Below, piece by piece: positions 1 through 5,520 of a stretch of DNA of 8,392 nt (positions within the stretch are counted from its first letter, which is position 1; each line of letters starts with the position of its first letter). The translations under genes and the position numbers were made by a program. The stretch covers positions 1 to 8,392 of the forward strand of contig JAUWSZ010000070.1 of assembly GCA_030609865.1 (NCBI GenBank), read 5' to 3'. The notes under the pieces were generated by a model. That model had not been told where the DNA came from, made no database searches, and was given only the letters and a program-made list of their open reading frames with translations. The DNA is from a bacterium (GTDB lineage: Bacteria > Desulfobacterota > DSWW01).

Positions 1-99
1 ACTCACAAACCACCACGCTTCTGGCCCCAGGACGCCTATGAAAGTGGGCTTTTTGTCTGGCTATTGGGCATCCGTGCCCGTGTGCGTGCCCGATTTTTG

Positions 100-115
100 G
101 CTATCAGCTATTAGC
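100..115. repeat. Short GCTATNA heptamer tandem repeat
   Basis: The sequence reads GCTATCA followed directly by GCTATTA and then GC, that is two and a bit copies of a degenerate 7-base unit. A further partial copy (GGCTATTGGGC) lies at about 59-69. Such heptamer strings, often close to an acidic GAG/GAC run, resemble dispersed intergenic repeats of some Desulfobacterota and other environmental genomes. That resemblance is from memory and not tested here. Only the short tandem copy itself is directly visible. Confidence 0.35.
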
Positions 116-181
116 CCACCCGCGCCTATTTTTGTGTGCATCCCGTTGGGGGGAGTGGTTTGGGAGCTAACAGCCAAGATC

Positions 182-208
182 GAGGACGAGGACGACGACG
201 AGGACGAG
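182..208. repeat. GAG/GAC triplet low-complexity run
   Basis: Nine consecutive triplets are all GAG or GAC, in the order GAG GAC GAG GAC GAC GAC GAG GAC GAG. In one frame they would encode only Glu and Asp, followed by CGA AGG and a TGA stop at 215-217. In the dehydratase frame they would encode Arg/Gly. The strand is strongly purine-biased. It may be the edge of a dispersed repeat or the 3' end of a degraded acidic-tailed reading frame; it is unlikely to be part of the dehydratase protein. Confidence 0.6.
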
Positions 209-276
209 CGAAGGTGAAGCAAATCTCGACGGAACAAGGGGATCGCATTGCAACGCCTCCACGTGTTAAACTTATC

Positions 277-289
277 GGTTCAAAGAACC
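277..289. promoter_or_regulatory. Perfect 13-base inverted repeat, candidate operator or hairpin
   Basis: GGTTC-AAA-GAACC is a perfect 5-bp inverted repeat around a 3-base centre, ending 35 bases before the dehydratase start codon. Its position suits a repressor operator or a small RNA hairpin in the 5' leader. There is no poly-T tract, so it is not an intrinsic terminator. With arms of only 5 bp it could also occur by chance. No regulator gene lies next to it in the window. Confidence 0.25.
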
Positions 290-310
290 TTCTGTACAAA
301 AGATTCCGCG

Positions 311-317
311 AGGGGGT
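311..317 (+). promoter_or_regulatory. Ribosome binding site that fixes the dehydratase start at 325
   Basis: AGGGGGT lies 7 bases before the ATG at 325 and is a good purine-rich Shine-Dalgarno match. The longer alternative start at 136 would add 63 residues of low-complexity sequence not expected in this family. This site therefore supports the shorter protein beginning MTDLPIQAF. Confidence 0.6.
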
Positions 318-324
318 AAACCGC

Positions 325-1440
325 ATGACCGATTTGCCGATCCAGGCCTTTATCGACGCCGTCCGCGACCAGAAGGAACGGCTCACAAACCTGGCTTCAG
401 GGGGCCGCAAGGTTCTGGGCTATTTCTGCACGTACACGCCCATCGAGCTCATCCACGCCGCCGGCTTCGTCCCGGTCCGCATCCTGGGAGGTGGGACCAC
501 CATCGAGCGAGCGGCCTCTTTGACGCCGACCTTCATCTGTCCCTACCTGCGCCAGGCCCTGGAAAAGGCGCTGCGCGGGGAGTATGACTTTCTGTCGGGC
601 CTGATCCAGGGGTACACGTGCGACGTGGCCTGCGGGTTGATCAACATCTGGGAACTCAACATTCCCGGTGAGCTGTACCACACGGTGCCCCTGCCCTATC
701 AGGACAGCGCGGATGCACGCAAGTACTTCCGGCAGGTCCTGGGAGAGCTGGGGGAGAGGCTGAACGGCATCGGCGGGCGACTGACCGACGAGGCCCTGGC
801 CGCTTCCCTGGACCTGTACGGAGAAATCAGAAGACTGTCCCTCGAGTTATACCGGCTCCGGTCTCAGGGGAGGCTGGCCCTGCCTGCCGCGGACCTTCTC
901 GTCGTGGTGCAGGCGGGCCTCGTGACCCCGCCCGAGGACTATCTGCCCATGCTAAAGGACTTCGTGGCTGCAGCGGAAGACCAGCCGAGCGCGCAGGTGA
1001 GCGGTGTGCCCGTCCTGGTTTCCGGGAGCGTGATCGACGAGCCGCGGGTCCTGGAGATCCTGGAGGCCTCGGGTGGGCGCGTGGTGGGGGACGACCTGTG
1101 TACCGGGCTGCGGGGATTCTCGCCGCCCACGGGCCGGGGAGAAGATCCGATCGACCGGCTCATGGACCGCCACTTCAAGCGATTTCCCTGTCCGGCCCGG
1201 ATGAAGGCCCAGGAACGGGCGCCTGTCCTCGTGGACCTCGTGAAAGGATCCCGTGCCAAAGGGGTGGTCTTCTTCCTCCAGAAGTTTTGTACGCCCCACC
1301 TGGCCGACCTGCCCGTCGTCCTGGATGCGCTGCAGGCGGAAGGGGTGCGCGGTCTGGTCGTGGAGATGGAAGAGACCGGCTTCAACGAGGGTCAGCTGCG
1401 GACCCGGGTGGAATCCTTCCTGGAAATGTTGGAGGACTGA
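325..1440 (+). CDS. 2-hydroxyacyl-CoA dehydratase family protein, smaller subunit (HgdB/FldC/BcrC-like)
   Basis: A 371-residue protein of the 2-hydroxyacyl-CoA dehydratase (HGD-D) family. The family includes 2-hydroxyglutaryl-, phenyllactyl- and isocaproyl-CoA dehydratases and ATP-dependent benzoyl-CoA reductase. These cytoplasmic, oxygen-sensitive enzymes use [4Fe-4S] clusters and single-electron chemistry on CoA thioesters. Visible family landmarks are GYFCTYTPIELIHAAGFVPVR (C35), the FICPYLRQALEKAL segment (C72), GYTCDVACGLINIWE (C99, C103), GDDLCTGLR (C259), RFPCPAR (C289), QKFCTPHLADLP (C322) and the C-terminal GQLRTRVESFLEML. C72, C103 and C322 are the likeliest cluster ligands (inferred from spacing). 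Length suits the smaller subunit. The stop lies one base before the start of the next subunit, and GGAGG at 1431-1435, inside this gene, serves that neighbour, so translation is probably coupled. No signal peptide or membrane segment is seen. The family is firm; the substrate is not readable from sequence alone. Confidence 0.9.
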   Translation: MTDLPIQAFIDAVRDQKERLTNLASGGRKVLGYFCTYTPIELIHAAGFVPVRILGGGTTIERAASLTPTFICPYLRQALEKALRGEYDFLSGLIQGYTCDVACGLINIWELNIPGELYHTVPLPYQDSADARKYFRQVLGELGERLNGIGGRLTDEALAASLDLYGEIRRLSLELYRLRSQGRLALPAADLLVVVQAGLVTPPEDYLPMLKDFVAAAEDQPSAQVSGVPVLVSGSVIDEPRVLEILEASGGRVVGDDLCTGLRGFSPPTGRGEDPIDRLMDRHFKRFPCPARMKAQERAPVLVDLVKGSRAKGVVFFLQKFCTPHLADLPVVLDALQAEGVRGLVVEMEETGFNEGQLRTRVESFLEMLED

Positions 1441-1441
1441 A

Positions 1442-2686
1442 ATGGAAAAGGCGAAGAAATCACACAAGCGGCTTCGGTCCGCAAAAGAGCTCAACCGGGT
1501 TGTGGCCGAGTTCTATCTCGAGTGCCACGAGGCCAAGGCGCAAGGCAAGCCCGTGGGCTGGATGCCGCCCATGAACGGGGTCATCGAGATCTTCTATGCC
1601 ATGGACCTCCAGCCCGTCTTTCCGGAGAACTGGTCGCCCGTCTGCGCCGCCTTCGGGCTTTCGGCGCGGAACTTCGAGGTCTCGGCGGGCATGGGGTTTT
1701 CCAGGGACCTGTGCGGCTACCTGCGGAACATCGTGGGCTATGTTTACGGGCCGATGAACGAAGAGGGAACGCCCCTGGGCGGGCTGCCCGAGCCGGACCT
1801 GATCATCTCCGCCTACGGCGGATGCATCCCGGCCATGAAGATCCTGCACACCCTGGAACGCCGGTTCCCCGAGGCCAAAGTCCACACGAGCGAATTGCCC
1901 CAGGTCGGGTACGAGAACATCCGCCAGCACCATCTGGACTATTGCGTGAGCGAGACGCACCGTCTGATCGACTGGCTTACCGAGACCACGGGCCGGAAGC
2001 TCGACTACGACCGCTTGAAGGAGGTGGTCCGGCTCTCGGACAAGGCCTGCGAGCTGTGGGACGAGATCATGAGCTACCGGAGGTTCATCCCCACGCCCAT
2101 CTCGGCCGCGGAACTGGGGGTCATGTTCGTGATGGTCACCCGCCAGGGAACGCAGGTGGCCGTGGATTTTCTGACCGAACTCCGTGACGAGGTCAAGGAA
2201 CGCGCCGAGGCCGGGATCGGTATGATCGAGGAGGAAAAGATCCGGCTCTTTTGGGACAACATCCCCCTGTGGTACAACATGGGCCTGTTCAACTACTTCG
2301 AGAAGATGGGCGGCGTCGTGGTGGCCGAGACCTATTCCGCGGCCTGGTCGATGCGCCTGGACCCGGAAAACCCGATCGAGTCCGTGGCCCGAAAGTCCCT
2401 GGTCTCCTACCCGATGGTCTCCTGCACCTCCATCAAGAAACGCAGGGACATGGTCCTCAAGGCCTGCCGGGACTATCACATCGACGGCGCCGTGATGCAC
2501 AGCAACAAGTCCTGCGTGCCGATCACCCTGGGCCAGATGGACATGAAACGTGCCCTGGAGGAGGAACTGGATATCCCATCCGTGATCATCGACGGCGACC
2601 ACATGGACGCAAACAACTTCTCCGTGGCCCAGTTTCAGACCCGGGCCGATGCGTTCATGGAGATGCTGCTGGAGAAGAAAGGGTGA
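1442..2686 (+). CDS. 2-hydroxyacyl-CoA dehydratase family protein, larger subunit (HadB/FldB/BcrB-like)
   Basis: A 414-residue partner of the preceding protein, forming with it the probable heterodimeric catalytic component. Family features include a basic N-terminus, GWMPPMNGVIEIFYAMDLQP near residues 39-58, SRDLCGYLRNIVGY (C91), ISAYGGCIPAMK (C128), HSNKSCVPITLGQ (C358), and a C-terminal DGDHMDANNFSVAQFQTR segment matching the family's D-D...Q.RTR..AF signature. C91, C128 and C358 have the spacing expected for the three cysteine ligands of a [4Fe-4S] cluster whose fourth site meets the substrate (family knowledge; assignment inferred). The start is the ATG at 1442, with GGAGG six bases upstream; an in-frame extension back to 1253 overlaps the upstream gene and reads as nonsense (a KRPASTRVSC-type stretch). 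One base separates the genes, indicating an operon. The required activator ATPase (HgdC/FldI/BcrAD type) is not in the window. It could be a dehydratase or an aryl-CoA reductase; I cannot decide which. Confidence 0.9.
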   Translation: MEKAKKSHKRLRSAKELNRVVAEFYLECHEAKAQGKPVGWMPPMNGVIEIFYAMDLQPVFPENWSPVCAAFGLSARNFEVSAGMGFSRDLCGYLRNIVGYVYGPMNEEGTPLGGLPEPDLIISAYGGCIPAMKILHTLERRFPEAKVHTSELPQVGYENIRQHHLDYCVSETHRLIDWLTETTGRKLDYDRLKEVVRLSDKACELWDEIMSYRRFIPTPISAAELGVMFVMVTRQGTQVAVDFLTELRDEVKERAEAGIGMIEEEKIRLFWDNIPLWYNMGLFNYFEKMGGVVVAETYSAAWSMRLDPENPIESVARKSLVSYPMVSCTSIKKRRDMVLKACRDYHIDGAVMHSNKSCVPITLGQMDMKRALEEELDIPSVIIDGDHMDANNFSVAQFQTRADAFMEMLLEKKG

Positions 2687-2700
2687 AGACGAGCGTGAAG

Positions 2701-2717
2701 GCCTGAGCCTGTCAGGC
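2701..2717 (+). terminator. Hairpin after the dehydratase operon, possible terminator
   Basis: GCCTGA-GCCTG-TCAGGC forms a perfect 6-bp stem with a 5-base loop, beginning 15 bases after the stop codon at 2684-2686. The placement suits a transcript end or 3'-protecting hairpin. No U-run follows it (next bases GAGTGGGGG), so it is not a standard intrinsic terminator. Confidence 0.3.
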
Positions 2718-2859
2718 GAGTGGGGGTGACCGATACCGACCGAAGCCGCTGAGCAGGCCCTGTTCGATCTTGAGGGATGGAATACTGAAAAGGCAATTGT
2801 GTGTCCAGAAAGAAAACACGCAAGATGTTGCTGGAAATCCTGCTCCTGTTTCGCTTCGC

Positions 2860-2889
2860 TTGACGATCCCGGCCGAGAAACGCTAACAT
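2860..2889 (+). promoter_or_regulatory. Candidate sigma-70 promoter for the membrane spermidine-synthase-like gene
   Basis: TTGACG (2860-2865; 5 of 6 to TTGACA) is followed after 18 bases by TAACAT (2884-2889; 4 of 6 to TATAAT, with the key first T, second A and last T kept). Transcription from here would begin near 2896 and leave a 5' leader of about 160 bases that includes the hairpin at 2922-2941. This is inferred from consensus matching only. Confidence 0.35.
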
Positions 2890-2921
2890 GTAAATCTGAG
2901 ATCCAGGCCAAACAGAGTTAT

Positions 2922-2941
2922 CTCCAGCAAAGCAGCTGGAG
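2922..2941 (+). other. 7-bp hairpin in the 5' leader of the gene at 3055
   Basis: CTCCAGC (2922-2928) pairs perfectly with GCTGGAG (2935-2941) around a 6-base loop AAAGCA; a T-G wobble can add an eighth pair. No T-tract follows, so a terminator is unlikely. It lies about 25 bases downstream of the start predicted from the TTGACG/TAACAT promoter and may stabilise the mRNA or bind a regulator. No known riboswitch class is recognised. Confidence 0.3.
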
Positions 2942-3054
2942 GGAGCAACCAGCGAGGAGGAAGCCTGTTGTCGCCCGGCTGTTTCTCTTAGTGTGCCGTT
3001 GGTTCATGTCGGATCCATCGCGACTGCGTTTTCACGTTCGAGGGGGGGAGAACC

Positions 3055-5499
3055 ATGAGTGAGTCGAATGGCAACAAGTCGATCCCGTTGTACTTGGGGC
3101 TCTTCTTGATCTCTGTGGCGTCCTTGACATCTGAAATCCTTCTGATCCGCATCACTTCCCTCGTTTTCTTTTTCATTATCGGCTATGTCGTAATAGGCAT
3201 CGCGTTGCTTGGCTTTGGTGCCGCCGGATGTTTCCTGTCCGTCTATCCTGCCTTGCTCCAGGGGAACTCCCGAAGACGACTTACAATTCTGGCCGCTGCT
3301 TTCTCTGTCTTCACCCCGATTGCATATTTCATTTCGGTTACGCCCGCGCCCTATGCCACTGGATCGAGTTTTCTGCTTTATCTGCTCGTCATTTCCATCG
3401 TGATGACGCTCCATTTTTTCCTGGCAGGTCTTGTCATCTCGTATGTGTTCACTCGAAGGGTCTGGGAAATCCATCGCCTCTATTTCATTAATCTTGTCGG
3501 TTCTGGAATTGGATGTTTCGTTCTCATTCAATTGATTCGGCCTTTGGGAGGTGAAGGTCTCATCCTCCTGGTGACGTTCCTGGGAATCCTTTCGGTTGTG
3601 TTCTTCGCGTATGAACAATCGAAGAAAACCAGCATGGCGGCCTTGCTGGTAGCATTCGGCATTCTGATGCTGGTTCCGTATGCCAAGGGAATCTTTCGCA
3701 TACATCCAACCCTCCCCGGAAAGCAAATGACCATGCTCATGGAGCATCACCCAGACGCTGAGATTGAATTTCAGGTGTGGGATCCTGTTGCCAGGGTGGA
3801 CGCCGTGTCCATGCCGGACGAGTATCTCTACATCCCCGACAAGATTCCGTTCAAATTTGCAACGAACGACGGCAGTGCCGGGACGATCATTCTCGGATTC
3901 GAAGAGGATTTTGCGGATGTGGATTTCGCCGACTCCATCTGGCTTGGGGTGCCCTATTGGCTCAAGAAGAACCCCGAGGTGCTGATCGTCGGTCTGGGAG
4001 GGGGAATGGATGTGCAGGCGGCGCTGCATTACAAGGCCAGCAAGATATACGGCGTAGAGATAAGTGCCAGAATGATAGAGATGATGAGGGACTTCTACAG
4101 ATCATTTGCCAATTCCCCCTACCAGCGAAAAAACGTGCAGATCATACACGATGAAGGAAGAAGTTACATAAGAAGGATGCAGGGAAAAGTCGATCTCATC
4201 CAAATGACAGGCGTTGACACATTTGCAGGGCAGTATGGTGGAAGTGCCATCATGGTGGAGAACTTTCTTTACACGGTTGAATCTTTCAAGGAGTATTTCG
4301 ATCACTTGAGAGATGACGGCTTGTTCTGTATCCACCGAATCACAGACCCCGTTTACCTGAAATCAGCCTTGCGCACATCCGCCGTGGGCGTTGAAGCTCT
4401 TCGACAAATGGGCATCGAGAATCCCGAAAATCATTTTATTGTGATAAGGCAGGGCACGATGCTCACCACCTTGATGAAGAAGAGCGCATTTTCGTCCGAG
4501 GAAATTCAGACCATAGAGGAGAATCTAAAGAAGTTCAGGTTGGATGAGACCAGGGATCCCGCGCCTTTCCTAAAAGGAATCGTGGATGCAGGTCTGATGC
4601 AAGAAAGACAGTTGCTGTGGAAACCTGGTTCCAGTGAGAAGAATCCGTACGTGGAGTACTTCACGGCTGTGCAGAACGAAGACGAAAAATCCTTTTTCGA
4701 CAAATACCCGTTTGATGTAACCCCGTGCACGGACAACAAGCCCTTCTTCTTCGTGTTCGAAAGGTGGGACAGGATCTTCCGAGATGGGTTTAGGGCCATA
4801 GCGGCCGCACCCGGGTTGGTCATTCTAGGTTTCCAGTTCTTGTGGATCTGCTTCATGACACTGCTGCTGATATTGCTTCCCCTTTTCCTGTTTCGCCGCA
4901 GGGGTTTGAATACAAAACACAGCAAAGGATACATACTCTATTTCTCCTGTCTGGGACTCGGCTTCATGCTCCTGGAAATAGGGTTCATGCAGAAATTCAC
5001 TCTGTTCCTTGGCCATCCAACGTACTCGATATCAGTCATCTTATTCTCCCTGCTCGTTTTTTCCGGGTTCGGAAGCCTGACAGGCGGCAGGCTTCCGATT
5101 ACGGATCGGACCATTATCCTGTACAGTATCTTGAGCATTGTCTCGATTGCTGTTGTCTTTCGCTTTCTTCTCGACCCTCTGTTCCACAGCTGCCTTACGA
5201 TGATCTTACCGGCAAGAATCATGATCTCCGTCCTCGTGGTTGCACCCTTGGGCTTCTTTATGGGGATGCCCTTCCCGACAGGTCTCAGAGTCGTTGAGAA
5301 AGAGGCTTTGGCCTTCGTACCCTGGGCCTGGGCAATCAATGGGAGTTTTTCCGTCGTGGCAACGGCTCTTGCAAGTCTGATTGCCGTGGCGTTCGGGTTC
5401 TCGAACTTGGTATTCTGTTCGATTCTTCTGTACCTGGTGGGCATGTTGGTCATGGTCTCGCCCGGCTTTGGCATCCTGAAAGACGCAGGGCCGAAGTGA
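3055..5499 (+). CDS. Membrane-embedded spermidine-synthase-like protein
   Basis: An 814-residue polytopic membrane protein of unknown function. About seven hydrophobic helices lie between residues 11 and 209. A soluble region (about 215-580) carries a spermidine-synthase/methyltransferase-like Rossmann core. About seven more helices follow between 586 and 803, with motifs GMPFPTGLRVV (737-747) and WAWAINGSFSVV (757-768) that recur in this group of fused membrane proteins. In the core, GLGGGMDV (313-320) resembles the glycine-rich nucleotide loop, VEI (334-336) supplies the acidic residue after strand 2, and HDEG (365-368) matches the D-x-G element. In soluble spermidine synthases the next motif is like DVIIVDSSDPVGP. 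Here it reads DLIQMTGVDTFAG (380-392), so the first catalytic Asp is Thr385 while the second (Asp388) remains. Normal putrescine aminopropyl transfer is therefore doubtful. The start ATG follows GGGGGGAG at 3043-3050. Base composition is AT-richer than the upstream genes. It is probably transcribed alone. Confidence 0.8.
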   Translation: MSESNGNKSIPLYLGLFLISVASLTSEILLIRITSLVFFFIIGYVVIGIALLGFGAAGCFLSVYPALLQGNSRRRLTILAAAFSVFTPIAYFISVTPAPYATGSSFLLYLLVISIVMTLHFFLAGLVISYVFTRRVWEIHRLYFINLVGSGIGCFVLIQLIRPLGGEGLILLVTFLGILSVVFFAYEQSKKTSMAALLVAFGILMLVPYAKGIFRIHPTLPGKQMTMLMEHHPDAEIEFQVWDPVARVDAVSMPDEYLYIPDKIPFKFATNDGSAGTIILGFEEDFADVDFADSIWLGVPYWLKKNPEVLIVGLGGGMDVQAALHYKASKIYGVEISARMIEMMRDFYRSFANSPYQRKNVQIIHDEGRSYIRRMQGKVDLIQMTGVDTFAGQYGGSAIMVENFLYTVESFKEYFDHLRDDGLFCIHRITDPVYLKSALRTSAVGVEALRQMGIENPENHFIVIRQGTMLTTLMKKSAFSSEEIQTIEENLKKFRLDETRDPAPFLKGIVDAGLMQERQLLWKPGSSEKNPYVEYFTAVQNEDEKSFFDKYPFDVTPCTDNKPFFFVFERWDRIFRDGFRAIAAAPGLVILGFQFLWICFMTLLLILLPLFLFRRRGLNTKHSKGYILYFSCLGLGFMLLEIGFMQKFTLFLGHPTYSISVILFSLLVFSGFGSLTGGRLPITDRTIILYSILSIVSIAVVFRFLLDPLFHSCLTMILPARIMISVLVVAPLGFFMGMPFPTGLRVVEKEALAFVPWAWAINGSFSVVATALASLIAVAFGFSNLVFCSILLYLVGMLVMVSPGFGILKDAGPK

Positions 5500-5520
5500 A
5501 ATCCTGTGAACGGATGGGGG

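Larger units (their letters stand above)
1..324. other. Leader region upstream of the dehydratase pair, no confident gene
   Basis: No convincing protein-coding gene is seen. The frame of the dehydratase gene stays open back to 136, but that stretch would encode an Arg/Gly-rich low-complexity peptide (a run like GRGRRRGRAK) unlike the family, and a much better start lies at 325. A second open frame runs from position 2 to a stop at 215-217, with an ATG at 38 and a weak AGGA at 29-32. It would give a 59-residue peptide with a hydrophobic body and the acidic tail IEDEDDDEDERR. It looks more like translated repeat DNA than a gene. The region also holds a direct repeat of CGTGCCCG (73-80 and 85-92), a heptamer repeat near 100-115, a GAG/GAC triplet run and an inverted repeat, listed separately where useful. 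No strong -35/-10 pair stands out. Confidence 0.5.
2687..3054. other. Intergenic region between dehydratase pair and membrane protein
   Basis: This 368-base stretch holds no convincing gene. An open frame starts at 2799 and overruns the next gene's start, but its Cys/Arg/Ser-rich translation resembles no family and it has no clear ribosome binding site. The region contains a hairpin just after the dehydratase stop, a candidate sigma-70 promoter, a second hairpin, and the GGGGGGAG ribosome binding site for the gene starting at 3055. Confidence 0.6.

Noticed and set aside
44..119. GTGGGCT (44-50) and AGCCCAC (113-119) as an inverted repeat
   Set aside because: Only 7 bp matched across a 62-base loop, with no supporting context; likely chance.
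136..324. 63-residue N-terminal extension of the first dehydratase subunit
   Set aside because: It is Arg/Gly-rich low-complexity sequence derived from the triplet run, and the ATG at 325 has a good ribosome binding site and matches the family's usual N-terminus.
1253..1441. Upstream extension of the second dehydratase subunit
   Set aside because: It overlaps the first subunit's conserved C-terminus in another frame and has no family-like sequence. The ATG at 1442 has GGAGG six bases upstream.
1460..2911. 483-residue open frame antisense to the second dehydratase subunit
   Set aside because: His/Gly/Arg-rich translation typical of the shadow of a GC-rich gene; the opposite strand encodes a clear conserved enzyme.
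2799..3062. 87-residue open frame in the intergenic region
   Set aside because: No ribosome binding site, no recognisable family, overlaps the start of the real membrane gene and crosses the likely promoter.
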